64,000 bases of DNA from Halovenus salina (GTDB lineage: Archaea; Halobacteriota; Halobacteria; Halobacteriales; Haloarculaceae), in NCBI RefSeq assembly GCF_026410925.1, contig NZ_CP112972.1, forward strand, positions 2,604,001 through 2,668,000, written 5' to 3'. Shown here piece after piece: positions 26,771 to 35,655 of the stretch. Each line of letters begins with the position of its first letter. Position 1 is the stretch's first letter. The translations under genes and the position numbers were made by a program. The notes beneath the pieces were generated by a model. That model had not been told where the DNA came from. It did not search any database and saw nothing but the letters and a program-made list of their open reading frames with translations.

Positions 26771-27160
26771 TTATTCCTCCATCATTACTTCCAGTTCGTG
26801 AAGTGTTCTCTTCTCTCGCTTCTGGTCGCCCAGTCCGTCAGGAATCTCCAGTTCTTGCTTTGCGTAAGCCAGTGCGTCATTCAACCGCTGCTGAAGACGT
26901 TCTGAAATCCCGAACTGCTGGGCAGCTGCATCCGTCATTCCATCTCTGGACTGGTAGACTGGCCCCTGTGTTCCACTCATGTAAACCAAGATTCTCCAGT
27001 CCGTTTGACCACCCTCGATAACAGGAATAATGCGAAGGCTCAACGGACCCTCTTGCTCAGAGAATGTTGAGAGGGATTCTACCTCTTCTGTGAGATGAGG
27101 ATTTGATTCTTCAACAACCTCTACCGTATTCGTTTCATCGTTTGGATTTGGTTCTGTCAT
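26771..27160 (-). CDS. Element protein, first gene of a two-gene operon
   Basis: The 129-residue product (MTEPNPNDETNTVEVVEE) has a disordered acidic head, a beta hairpin (LSLRIIPVIEG ... WRILVYMSG) at about 40-65 and a helical C-terminus. A TATA box overlapped by a 22-bp palindrome sits about 60 bases upstream, indicating tight regulation. No family recognised. Confidence 0.6.
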   Translation of the reverse strand: MTEPNPNDETNTVEVVEESNPHLTEEVESLSTFSEQEGPLSLRIIPVIEGGQTDWRILVYMSGTQGPVYQSRDGMTDAAAQQFGISERLQQRLNDALAYAKQELEIPDGLGDQKREKRTLHELEVMMEE

Positions 27161-27214
27161 GATTCAATTCACGGGGTGGGGTTTCCCCTTCCCTACCAAA
27201 ACATGGGAACCCCC

Positions 27215-27242
27215 CGCATATATAACTTATCCATAAGTTATA
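27215..27242 (-). promoter_or_regulatory. Promoter with overlapping 10-bp palindromic operator
   Basis: The arms TATAACTTAT (27221-27230) and ATAAGTTATA (27233-27242) are perfectly complementary with a 2-base centre. They overlap the minus-strand TATA-like GTTATATATG serving the two-gene operon 26504-27160. A dimeric winged-helix protein bound here would block TBP. The surrounding spacer 27161-27527 (367 bases) has no gene; it holds this site, the inverted repeat at 27343 and the hairpin at 27485. Confidence 0.55.
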
Positions 27243-27342
27243 AAAATTATAAACTCTCGTGTCTAATAATGCGACGATAATCACGCAATTATGGAAATTA
27301 CGAAAAGATAAAAAATAGTCTTTGGATAATCCTATGATTTTC

Positions 27343-27372
27343 AAATCACGGTATTAGAGAATTTCGTGATTT
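27343..27372. promoter_or_regulatory. Inverted repeat AAATCACG/CGTGATTT
   Basis: Perfect 8-bp arms at 27343-27350 and 27365-27372 with a 14-base spacer, in the AT-rich region between the divergent units at 27160 and 27528. The half-site AATCACG recurs once upstream near 27280. Likely a regulator site. Confidence 0.4.
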
Positions 27373-27484
27373 TGTTCAGTCGTTATAGTCGTCTTTTCAC
27401 TAGCAAGACTACCTGGGAATTGCGTCATTTTTCATCTGGTTCGCCACTCTCGAAACTTTACACTCAACTTTATTACACTAGCCA

Positions 27485-27503
27485 CGAGCAGAGCATCTGC
27501 TCG
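27485..27503 (+). promoter_or_regulatory. Hairpin CGAGCAGA-GCA-TCTGCTCG before the 27.5-kb gene
   Basis: A perfect 8-bp stem with a 3-base loop ends 24 bases before the ATG at 27528. It could act on translation of the next gene or be a remnant of a small palindromic mobile sequence. Confidence 0.4.
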
Positions 27504-27527
27504 CAACGAGCGAGCAAGAATCGAACC

Positions 27528-27806
27528 ATGTCAATACACGAACTGCGGAAAGACGACAATGGCGAATCGGGAAGCAAAACATACGTCGAGTTCTATAGCG
27601 ATGCCGACACTGAGGCGCAGCAAGAAGCGTACAGACTAATCTCACGCGGTGGCCGACTTCGGGAAGGAGTCGAGGATATCAACGAGCTATACGCGCAGCT
27701 CGCGCCATTGCTGGCCGACGTGTTGTTTGAAGATGACCCAGTGCCGCTAATGGAATGGCTTGATTTGGACGAGGACGACTGGGACCGGTATCAAGACGAA
27801 ACGTAG
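27528..27806 (+). CDS. Small acidic element protein
   Basis: The ATG at 27528 (MSIHELRKDDNG) gives 92 residues; the frame upstream contains the hairpin and AT-rich spacer and is rejected. The product is helical and strongly acidic at the end (DLDEDDWDRYQDET). Its composition is GC-richer than its neighbours. No motif recognised. Confidence 0.55.
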   Translation: MSIHELRKDDNGESGSKTYVEFYSDADTEAQQEAYRLISRGGRLREGVEDINELYAQLAPLLADVLFEDDPVPLMEWLDLDEDDWDRYQDET

Positions 27807-27882
27807 ACTAGGGAAGGTAGGGGTGATATAGATACACCCCAACGAAAACCTATCTATAGGTACACAACTTCTCTAATCTGTT

Positions 27883-28194
27883 CTACAGCATTTCAGCAAC
27901 CTTAGCACCGTCTTCCGTTAACCCATACAGTCGGTATTGCTGGCGATCTGGTGTTAGGATTTGAACTAACGCTGGAGCGTCTCCTTCTGGACCACCTTGT
28001 TGTAGCTGGTTGAGATGGTATCTGACAGTCTCTAATTCTACACCCCACTGGTCAGCAAAATCGTTTGTGTTCTTGGGAGCATCGGCCAGTGATGTGAGAA
28101 TATCAACACGTCTTTCCGAAGCTTTCACCCATGCTAGGAGTTCGTACTTATCAGGATCGTCCCACTCGTAGACTGGAAACACGGAATCCGACAT
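27883..28194 (-). CDS. Winged helix-turn-helix transcriptional regulator
   Basis: The 103-residue protein has an ArsR/MarR-like wing-helix fold: ASERRVDILTSLADAPKNT, the recognition helix VELETVRYHLNQL at about 52-64, and the wing PDRQQYRLYGLTEDG. It is driven by a promoter sharing a conserved upstream block with two other element genes, so it may be the element's own regulator. Its target could be the palindromes near 27.2-27.4 kb. Confidence 0.75.
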   Translation of the reverse strand: MSDSVFPVYEWDDPDKYELLAWVKASERRVDILTSLADAPKNTNDFADQWGVELETVRYHLNQLQQGGPEGDAPALVQILTPDRQQYRLYGLTEDGAKVAEML

Positions 28195-28218
28195 GGGATA
28201 GATAAGGGGTACATGGCA

Positions 28219-28236
28219 ATAAATCGAGGGGAGGCC
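28219..28236 (-). promoter_or_regulatory. Element promoter motif, copy 1
   Basis: On the minus strand GGCCTCCCCTCGATTTAT; the TATA part lies 25-30 bases before the ATG at 28194. It matches copy 2 at 34672-34689 (GGCCTACCCTCCATTTAT) in 16 of 18 positions. Confidence 0.5.
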
Positions 28237-28641
28237 GTCAATAGAACGGTCTATAACCGACCCATGAACCGGCCTGGAACGCCGCTATAGCGCTTCTATA
28301 GATTTTCCTATGGGCTTGGTCGTGTTGTGCTCAACCCGTCTTAGCGACGTTTCTATGGTAGGTAAAATAACTCCACGCGGGGGGTAGTAGTAATAGTGTA
28401 GAGCGAGGAATTCGATTATTTGTGACCATTTTGATGAAGCCGGGCTGGTATAGGTGGAATCTTAATGAGTACATCCAGTCAAAACCACAGCCGAATTTTA
28501 GAATTATTCTATAACACCGATTTCACATCTAACTCGGCTAATTTGGCTGTGTGATAGCAGATTATAGAGTATAACATAGAAAAGGTTCACACAACCAGTC
28601 TGTCCAATTATTGTCAAGAGTCGCGTGCAAGATGTAGAGCG
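28237..28641. other. Gene-free stretch with an inverted repeat
   Basis: No credible gene. It holds CACAGCCGAATT at 28486-28497 and AATTTGGCTGTG at 28540-28551, complementary in 11 of 12 positions with a 42-base gap, about 90 bases past the stop of the restriction-modification gene. It may be a transcription end or a protein-binding site. The rest is AT-rich with no further recognisable signal. Confidence 0.4.
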
Positions 28642-31600
28642 CTAATCAAGCACGATGCGCGTATCCAGCGGATTCGTCGGCGCCTCAGTCCGCTGCCGAA
28701 TCAACTCTCGTGCTTCATCATCGAAGTCGTAGAGGTCCATAACGAGATTATCAAGTTCCTTCTGCAACTCCCGCATCTCCGCACCCGCATCCTCCAACTC
28801 ACCCTGAATCAACCGCAGCCGCTCCATAATCTCCGGAAGTACCGACTCATCCTCTGGCAATTCGAGTTTCTTGATTTCATCAGCCACCTCGAATGTCTTT
28901 ACGTTCAAGAACTCAAGCACCAACTCTTGAAAGTCGCTGTACTCGTCGAAAAATTCAATCTCCGCAGACAGATTTTGGAACGTGATCTTGTTTCCGTCAA
29001 CAACAGGCTCCTCAATCTCCACACCACCGAGATTAAATGACTTAATTGCAGGGTGCTCCGTCAACGAGAGCGTCTCCACATCGAAACTCTCGTACACCTT
29101 CCGCGGGTTCTGAAGTACCTCGTCAGCAGTCTCCAGACTATTCACGAAGTTGATGATCTCCTGTGTCTTCTCAGCCATATCCTCCTTCACGCCGGAGCCA
29201 TCCGCGTCAGGCAGCGGGAGCGACCCCCAAACGTTCCCATAGTACCGAAGGTACGAACCACGGTACGTCGGAGCTTCCATCCGCATGTAGAACTGCATGA
29301 CAATGCTATTCGAGAGCCCTACGAGGAAGTCGTAGTCGTCCTCACTCTTCGGAACAGCGTAATAGATCGTGTTCAGCAGGTGGATCTCCCCATCGACGAA
29401 CGTGAAGTTGTTGTAGTACGCGATATCCGGAGTGATGATTTTCTTCTCATCCGTAACCGCTCCCGGGCGACCCCTCCGAAGCTCCCACCAATTGTTGATA
29501 GTGGTTCGCTCCTCAAGTTCTTCCCGATACCCGCGGAGATGCTCTTTGATATTCGGATAATCGTCGATATCCAGGTCTGAATGCGCATAGATAACTTTGC
29601 GGGTAGGCGTCGGCTCTCGCCATCGGCGAATCTCTTTCCCTTCCAACACAGGGTAGATGATTTCCTCCTCAAGATCCTTCTCCACAATTACTTCATCAGT
29701 TACGAGGTACGGAGGCAGTCTCCCAGGCTGCATCCCTGTCTCAATTCTATCGCACAAATCAGCGAACTCGCGATTCCCTGAGCCCTGCTGGATAGCGCTC
29801 AACACCGTGCTGTCCTCGCTCGGGATCATCTTCCAGGACTGCTCTTCAAGACTCTCAGAGGAGACAGGGAAGGCGTTGATGTATTCATCCGAGTACTCAG
29901 CCCCGATGTGGTCCTTGATGTGTTCGAGAAGCGCCGAGACTTCGTCCATCTCTTCCTGAACACCAACGAACGGGAACTGATACTCCTCCGTATTCGCTTC
30001 TTTCTCGCTCGTTTTTCGTCGCATCACGAACACGCACGGGTAATTCACCGCGTCCTCAAATACGCCTGCGTCGGCGAAGTCGATGAACTCGTTGAGGTAG
30101 ACATACCGTGGGAGGTTCTTCCGGAGTTTCTCACCGTACTGGTTGGTGATGAACTTGTTCGACGTGATGTACCCAACCTCCCCACCGGGCTTGAGCCAGT
30201 CCCGAACGGAATCAATGAACAGGATCAGCATATCATACTGCCGGTGCGCAGCGTTGGGGAACGCCTTATTGTAGGTCTCCCTCTGACCCTTCGGGATGTC
30301 GTTGTAGTAGACGTAGGGAGGGTTCCCGACGACGATGTCGTAACTCCCGCTCTTGATGGCGTCTGCTTCCTGCTTATCCTGCTGGTACTTCCGAATAATT
30401 GCGTCCGAATGGAACCCAGAGATCTTCGTGTCCACCCCGCGCTTCAGCGAGTCAGTCTGGTAGATTTTAAAGTTGTCAATCGTGTAGTCCGGGTGTTTCT
30501 CCTTGACGTCACGGTACAGGTCAACAATCTGGAAGACAAGGTTAATCTGAGCGATATTGACAGCGAATGGGTTGATGTCCAGCCCGTGAAGGCGCTTCTG
30601 CACAATCTCCAGAGCCTCCTTCGGCTCAACTCCCTTCGTCTCTAATCGCTCAACGAGACGGTTTGCCGCCTGCACAAGGAACGTTCCGGAGCCAGTAGCG
30701 GGGTCAAGCACATCCTTGTTTTCGATAGGTTTGTCAGCGGTGTAGTCCAGCCTATCCAAGATGAAGTTCACAACTTCTGTTGGCGTGTAGAACTCCCCGA
30801 GGGTCTGCCGCTCCTCCTTCGGGAGGTGCTGCTCGTAGAGCGTTCCGAGAAGGTCCCTGTCTACGCCCTCGAAGTCGTAGTGGTTGAGGTGCCAGAAGGT
30901 CTTCTGGAATATCTCGTTGAGTGCGCTCCCGTCCCGGAGTTCCCAGTCGAAGATAGACCCGGAAAACAGGTGCTCGTAGATCTCCGTCACCTCAGTACAC
31001 GCGGCATCGAACAGATCACGGTAGTCTCGCTGCGGGCCAGTGTACTTCGCGTAATCACTCCAGAAGTCGAAGTACCGATGCACGCCACCGTTCGACACCA
31101 TCGTATTCAGCAGACCCTTGTCCTCAGCGATTCGAATGAAGAGAATCTTATTGATTTGCGTGTAGACAGACTCACGGCAGAAAATCCGCTTATTCTCCGC
31201 TTCTTCCTCCCCAACACGGTTCGAGAGCTGCTTCCAAACCTCGTAGTCTTCCCAGAACCGACGGTAGGGCTCCCAGTCTTCCTCAAGTTCAGAAATTTGC
31301 TGCCGGAGCTCCGCGACCTCTTCCTGGTTCGCACTATCGGTACCGCGAACAGTATCGAGCTCATCCGTCAGTTGTTCGTGGCGCTTGCTCAACGCATGGT
31401 GTTTCTCTTCGAACTCGTCGAACTTTTTGAGCGAGTACGGCATGAAGTACTCGTTAATCGACTTCTCCAACGCGTTGAGCAGGTTCTCAAACCCCTCGTC
31501 CGTTGAAACACCCTGGATCTGCCCGGGTGGCAGGTCGAACTCATCGAACTTCGAAATATCAGCCACTTCCTCCCGCCGAAGTTTGTTCAGCTCAAGCAGG

Positions 31601-32109
31601 TCCTGGTACTTCGCGATGTCCACTTCTGATGTGAGTGCGCGCCCTGTCTCTGCGTTCACCAACGCCTCAAAGTTAATGTCTGCAATCGGCTTTGCAGTGA
31701 ATCCACCATGAGCTATCGCGTCCTCTTCGTCTGGGTCGCAGGCCTTGTAGAGACGGAACCTGTCGATGTTGGTGGAAACGAAGTACTCGACGTAGTTGCG
31801 CTCACCGCAGTACTTGAATCCTTGCTCAACACCTTCATCGACGTCAACAGAGCGGCGTTTCGCTTCGACAACGATGATTGCGTTTCCATCGTCGTCCCGG
31901 AAAATAATGTCGTTCCAATCATTTTCCTGTTCATAGTCACTCTCGTCGTGCCCGAGAACGTTGATGAAGAAGTGGTTGATGAGTCGAGGAACGACGTCGG
32001 ATTCTGGCCTGTCCTCAAAGTCGATTTCGCGGTAAATGGCCGCGTACTCGTTGAGAATATCTTGGATGCGTTCGTTCTCCGCATCGGAAAGGTCCAGCGC
32101 CGAAGACAT
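28642..32109 (-). CDS. Type IIG restriction-modification enzyme (nuclease-methylase-specificity fusion)
   Basis: A single 1155-residue polypeptide combines three activities. The N-terminal PD-(D/E)XK nuclease has Asp67 and Glu82-Ala-Lys84 (VVEAKR). A helical linker follows (about 200-400). The N6-adenine methyltransferase has motif I DPATGSGTFLV near 467 and motif IV NPPY near 598. A TaqI-like target-recognition region follows (EGKEIRRWREP near 810), then a coiled-coil end. It would methylate adenine in its site and cut unmodified invading DNA. All motifs look intact. No separate methylase or specificity gene is adjacent, consistent with the Eco57I-like type. Confidence 0.9.
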   Translation of the reverse strand: MSSALDLSDAENERIQDILNEYAAIYREIDFEDRPESDVVPRLINHFFINVLGHDESDYEQENDWNDIIFRDDDGNAIIVVEAKRRSVDVDEGVEQGFKYCGERNYVEYFVSTNIDRFRLYKACDPDEEDAIAHGGFTAKPIADINFEALVNAETGRALTSEVDIAKYQDLLELNKLRREEVADISKFDEFDLPPGQIQGVSTDEGFENLLNALEKSINEYFMPYSLKKFDEFEEKHHALSKRHEQLTDELDTVRGTDSANQEEVAELRQQISELEEDWEPYRRFWEDYEVWKQLSNRVGEEEAENKRIFCRESVYTQINKILFIRIAEDKGLLNTMVSNGGVHRYFDFWSDYAKYTGPQRDYRDLFDAACTEVTEIYEHLFSGSIFDWELRDGSALNEIFQKTFWHLNHYDFEGVDRDLLGTLYEQHLPKEERQTLGEFYTPTEVVNFILDRLDYTADKPIENKDVLDPATGSGTFLVQAANRLVERLETKGVEPKEALEIVQKRLHGLDINPFAVNIAQINLVFQIVDLYRDVKEKHPDYTIDNFKIYQTDSLKRGVDTKISGFHSDAIIRKYQQDKQEADAIKSGSYDIVVGNPPYVYYNDIPKGQRETYNKAFPNAAHRQYDMLILFIDSVRDWLKPGGEVGYITSNKFITNQYGEKLRKNLPRYVYLNEFIDFADAGVFEDAVNYPCVFVMRRKTSEKEANTEEYQFPFVGVQEEMDEVSALLEHIKDHIGAEYSDEYINAFPVSSESLEEQSWKMIPSEDSTVLSAIQQGSGNREFADLCDRIETGMQPGRLPPYLVTDEVIVEKDLEEEIIYPVLEGKEIRRWREPTPTRKVIYAHSDLDIDDYPNIKEHLRGYREELEERTTINNWWELRRGRPGAVTDEKKIITPDIAYYNNFTFVDGEIHLLNTIYYAVPKSEDDYDFLVGLSNSIVMQFYMRMEAPTYRGSYLRYYGNVWGSLPLPDADGSGVKEDMAEKTQEIINFVNSLETADEVLQNPRKVYESFDVETLSLTEHPAIKSFNLGGVEIEEPVVDGNKITFQNLSAEIEFFDEYSDFQELVLEFLNVKTFEVADEIKKLELPEDESVLPEIMERLRLIQGELEDAGAEMRELQKELDNLVMDLYDFDDEARELIRQRTEAPTNPLDTRIVLD

Positions 32110-32346
32110 AGAATTCCCTACTCCTAATCACTGTATAAATGTACGGAGTCGAATTCTGCGAAACATCTCCGATAACGCGGTGCGTATCGACATCCCGGCT
32201 CGGTTGGTTACTGAACTCACGCTCTACATCTTGCACGGTGTCCTGTAACCATGTCTAATCCAACATTTCCCAACAGAATTGTTCTGTAGTAAATCGCCTG
32301 TGAATGATTTTATGACAAGCTGAATCGTGATAAAAGACTCCCTAAT

Positions 32347-32742
32347 CTATCGAGACGGTCTTCCTACCGGAACATCTGCGCCGTATTCTGGACAACTAAC
32401 CCATCCTTGTCCGACTGCCGCACCCATTCCACTGTCTGGCCTCCACTCGTGTTTATCTCCACAGTGAGGGCATTCCGCGAGAGGTGGATCAACCTCATAC
32501 GATTCTCGGCGAACATAATGATTTCCCTGATAAGCGTCGCAGTGTACGCAAATATTCGCCCATACTTCGGTATCCAAAGAGTTACTGTACGTTCTCTGGA
32601 CGTGATCCAACTCTTCACTTAGCTCTTCACCAATTTCGCTGTCGAGATGCTGTCCTTTCGGCCAGACTACGGGTGTTTCATTGCCGCATTTCCAGCAATC
32701 GGTATCCCATTGGAGGATTTCAACATCAGGGAACTCGTCCAT
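32347..32742 (-). CDS. Multi-zinc-ribbon element protein
   Basis: The 131-residue protein has three CxxC pairs: CWKC at 16-19, CVHC near 67, CPHC near 95, and a final CPEYG where a fourth pair would be expected (the second Cys is Tyr). The second ribbon may therefore lack a ligand. It sits upstream of the restriction gene on the same strand, separated by 237 bases. Function unknown; nucleic-acid or protein binding is likely. Confidence 0.6.
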   Translation of the reverse strand: MDEFPDVEILQWDTDCWKCGNETPVVWPKGQHLDSEIGEELSEELDHVQRTYSNSLDTEVWANICVHCDAYQGNHYVRRESYEVDPPLAECPHCGDKHEWRPDSGMGAAVGQGWVSCPEYGADVPVGRPSR

Positions 32743-32812
32743 GAGATACGATTTGTTTTAGAGTGATTTAGTTTTTAGTAGTCACTGACAGGAGTCTATG
32801 GAAAACCAGCTA

Positions 32813-33187
32813 TCAGTGCCAAACTGACGCGATCGGAGGGTCATTTTCTCGGTCAATCACTGGTAGCTCCTGCTCTTCGATAGCATTGTTTTCCACGGCT
32901 TCAATATCCTGTGTAACGTTGAGTTCGTCGGTTGGGAGGTCCCAGTACGCATATGCCCCGATGTAGCTGATTACACACCGGTACGACGACTCCTCAGGAA
33001 GTGTTGACCGCACTTCCGGCTGTTCCACATCGGAAATCGCTCGTTCTATCGCAGCATCGAGGTCATCAATTGAGTCCCATTATCGGCGGGCAATACCGTC
33101 CGGGTCTTGTATGTGGCCGTTTGTGTCGATACCGCACGTAATCGACCGTTTTCGTTCACCGTGCACGAATATGTTGAATTTTAAGTA
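32813..33187 (-). pseudogene. Small element gene interrupted by an in-frame TAA
   Basis: The frame reads VHGERKRSITCGIDTNG, DPDGIARR, then TAA at 33080-33082, and continues without a shift as WDSIDDLDAAIERAISD into the open 71-codon part starting MEQPEVRSTLPEE. The protein-like character on both sides suggests one gene of about 120 residues with a single nonsense codon. No clear start codon remains upstream. Family unknown. Confidence 0.5.
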
Positions 33188-33216
33188 TCACTTCCCCCCG
33201 TACGATACACTGTTTA

Positions 33217-33933
33217 TTAATGGGGTGGGGTAAGGTACTGCTTTGCCATTCGCTTGTGGCGCTCTAAATCATCGATATCGTAGTCAATCTTTTCAGAGTT
33301 CTGTTTGCACCAGTTGTAATAATCTTCCAGTGAGGAATGTATTTCTCTACTATCTATATCCCGGTGTTCGTACCACCTCCACCATTTAAACTCAAGCGGT
33401 GACTCCTCGTCTTCCGGATAAATCCCCCTTGCAGATTCGTGTACATAAATTCCAAATGGAGGTGCTTCGGATTCTGATTCGACAGCTTGGATAACGGGCA
33501 CACCAATCAGCAAGGCGCTTTTTGGAAATGGGCTATCTATAAATTCTGGATTGATCTCCTCAGGTAATTCACTAACCTCGATTAGTTCGCCATGAGCTAT
33601 TGCACCGCGTATAACATATTTAAACCGAGAGTAGGTTTCAATACTTTCAGTAGATAACATTTCAAAAACATTACCGAGGAATCCTTTTATAGCTGATTGC
33701 GACTCCGATATTGCATAAAATCCATCCTGTAACGGGTAGAGCTTGATGTTCTCTGGGTCTCTGGCTTGTTCAGCGGTGGCATGAAGACTCAAAATATCAA
33801 TTGCAGTTTGCTCCATTGATCTTGACATGATACTCTGGACGCCCATCAAATCAACCCACGCAACATAATAATCGTCTGTATACTCTCGAATCCCAGTGTC
33901 GCTGAAATCAATGAACGGTGCATCTTCAGACAT
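33217..33933 (-). CDS. Putative class III nucleotide-cyclase-like protein
   Basis: The 238-residue soluble protein follows the order of the cyclase homology domain: first strand with metal-type Asp (YVAWVDLMGVQ, about 22-32), helix, hairpin with a second Asp (LYPLQDGFYAIS, near 70), RGAIAHGEL near 110 (compare RxGIHxG), then IGVPVIQAVESES near 143 and GIYVHESARG near 160. Spacing and order resemble stand-alone cyclases of bacterial anti-phage systems such as Pycsar, but overall identity cannot be judged by eye and no effector gene is adjacent. It could be a catalytically dead relative. Confidence 0.5.
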   Translation of the reverse strand: MSEDAPFIDFSDTGIREYTDDYYVAWVDLMGVQSIMSRSMEQTAIDILSLHATAEQARDPENIKLYPLQDGFYAISESQSAIKGFLGNVFEMLSTESIETYSRFKYVIRGAIAHGELIEVSELPEEINPEFIDSPFPKSALLIGVPVIQAVESESEAPPFGIYVHESARGIYPEDEESPLEFKWWRWYEHRDIDSREIHSSLEDYYNWCKQNSEKIDYDIDDLERHKRMAKQYLTPPH

Positions 33934-33996
33934 ATTTGCTAATAAAACAGGTCTCCATATAAATTTTTATATTTAAAAATAAAAACTACATCAAAA

Positions 33997-34644
33997 CTAG
34001 TAGAGTTCCATGCGATCCAGACACCGATTTATTGTCGTCCGAGATGTTTTAAGATCCTGTGCCGCTTTCCGTTTCGATAAGTTTCCTTTTTGTGTCATAT
34101 CTAGAACAGCACACACTCGGTCGTAGTTCTCTCCCTCAATCAACCGTCCGTCATCTTTCTCAAACCCAAGTGGAGGCCTTCCATGATGATAGTCCCCCTC
34201 CTGCTGCCTTGCTGCGATACCCTCCATCGTATTCATTTGCTTCACCCGAGCCTGCCATTCAGCAAAAGCACCAAGCATCTGCATCTGAAGCCTGTGCATC
34301 GGTCGTTCCTTTCCATCTCCGAATGAAAGACCATCACGGACAAAATGGACTGCTGTCTCATTGTCGGTTATTCGAGATACTGTGCGTTCCAGGTCCTGTA
34401 ATGAGCGGGCAAGCCGGGAGATCTCGTGAACCACAACATGACTAACAGCCTCTTGCTCAACTGTATTCATCATCTCCCGATATCCAGAACGCGAGGTATT
34501 GGTTCCAGTCGATTTATCGCGGAACACTTGGAGGTCAGATAGTGGTGTGTTGAGTTGGTCTTCAGCGTACTCTCGGGTACTTTCCAGTTGTCGATCCAGG
34601 TTCTGTTCTTCAGTCGAAACCCGGACGTAGCAGGCCGTAGACAT
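33997..34644 (-). CDS. Serine recombinase (resolvase/invertase family)
   Basis: The 215-residue product has the resolvase N-terminal domain: YVRVSTEEQNLDRQ with the nucleophilic Ser (Ser10), FRDKSTGTNTSRSGY, and EISRLARSLQDLE, the usual Arg-containing motif. The C-terminal helix-turn-helix is KRKAAQDLKTSRTTINRCL. Complete and likely active in resolving or inverting DNA. Its promoter carries the conserved element motif. In the 291-base spacer upstream there are two hairpins (CACGG/CCGTG near 34690 and AAAGCCG/CGGCTTT near 34760-34790) that could be part of a res site. Confidence 0.88.
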   Translation of the reverse strand: MSTACYVRVSTEEQNLDRQLESTREYAEDQLNTPLSDLQVFRDKSTGTNTSRSGYREMMNTVEQEAVSHVVVHEISRLARSLQDLERTVSRITDNETAVHFVRDGLSFGDGKERPMHRLQMQMLGAFAEWQARVKQMNTMEGIAARQQEGDYHHGRPPLGFEKDDGRLIEGENYDRVCAVLDMTQKGNLSKRKAAQDLKTSRTTINRCLDRMELY

Positions 34645-34671
34645 CGAGGCTTATCAATGGTCTAAAAGGGG

Positions 34672-34689
34672 ATAAATGGAGGGTAGGCC
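34672..34689 (-). promoter_or_regulatory. Element promoter motif, copy 2
   Basis: Minus strand GGCCTACCCTCCATTTAT, with the TATA part 28-33 bases before the serine recombinase ATG at 34644. It shares 16 of 18 positions with copy 1. Confidence 0.5.
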
Positions 34690-34935
34690 ACGGAAAAGCC
34701 GTGTATAGACCGTATGACGGTGATCAATTGAAGCTGGTGGTTGATACGTCGAACCAAAAGAAAGCCGATAGCACCCGCTTAGGCGGCTTTCTATCCGTTG
34801 TGTATAGAAGGGGACCGGCCAAAATATGATACCCTGCAAGCCAAGCCCTTTTACTATTATATCAATATAATGTTAATACCATACTGTTATAACAAGTGGA
34901 AATATTTAGTATTGGTCAATTAGTACAAACACAAA

Positions 34936-35538
34936 ATGGGCGCTGACGACTATTATGACTCTGTAGGACAGGTACTAGCGTATGTTCTAAGCTCAAGTGA
35001 CAGAATAAAGACACAAGGCGCTAGAAAAGGAGGTCTTAATTTCTATATTCAGCGAGATGGTATATTATTGGAACTTTATTGTCCGACAGATCGTCGGTAC
35101 TTTTCACTTAGTTATGATCATAGAATAAGTGAGCTCTTAAGAGTAAAATATGATGATGAACCTCAGATTCTGCGTGGTCATATCGAGAGATATAATATTG
35201 AAGAAAATAGGATAGGTGATCAAAACCTAAACGATATTGTCTCATACAATCGAATAAGCGATATTGAAGAGCAGGACGTAGACGACGTTTATCAAAACAT
35301 TCAATCCTATGCTATCCATTCTGATTGTCGAATTAGGGATTTAAAAATGCGCGATCCGAGAGAGAATAAGGATGAAGAGTTGTGGGACGGAATACAAATT
35401 TCAGGTTTGTTATATCCTTTCGAGAACGGATTCAGTCCACGTAAATATGAGCGAACTGCACAGGAAGTGATAAGTGTAGCTAAACAAGTAGAGGATGCAA
35501 TAAAAAGATTAGATATTCTTGAGGAAATAGGATACTAA
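34936..35538 (+). CDS. AT-rich unrecognised element gene
   Basis: The 200-residue product (MGADDYYDSVGQVLAYVLSS) has very AT-rich codons, unlike the core genes and even most of the element. It has alternating strands in the first half (GGLNFYIQRDGILLELY, RRYFSLSYD) and a helical C-terminus (AQEVISVAKQVEDAIKRLD). No membrane segment or catalytic motif. The composition suggests separate, recent acquisition. It is the only plus-strand gene in this part of the element. Confidence 0.6.
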   Translation: MGADDYYDSVGQVLAYVLSSSDRIKTQGARKGGLNFYIQRDGILLELYCPTDRRYFSLSYDHRISELLRVKYDDEPQILRGHIERYNIEENRIGDQNLNDIVSYNRISDIEEQDVDDVYQNIQSYAIHSDCRIRDLKMRDPRENKDEELWDGIQISGLLYPFENGFSPRKYERTAQEVISVAKQVEDAIKRLDILEEIGY

Positions 35539-35655
35539 ATAGATCAGCACTTGGGAACAGAATAACATTCCGTATACGCTAACTTGTGTCACCACCACTA
35601 AGTTTATAATTTTAATAAATTGGCAGTAAACAATCTAAAATATGATTGTGGTCGG

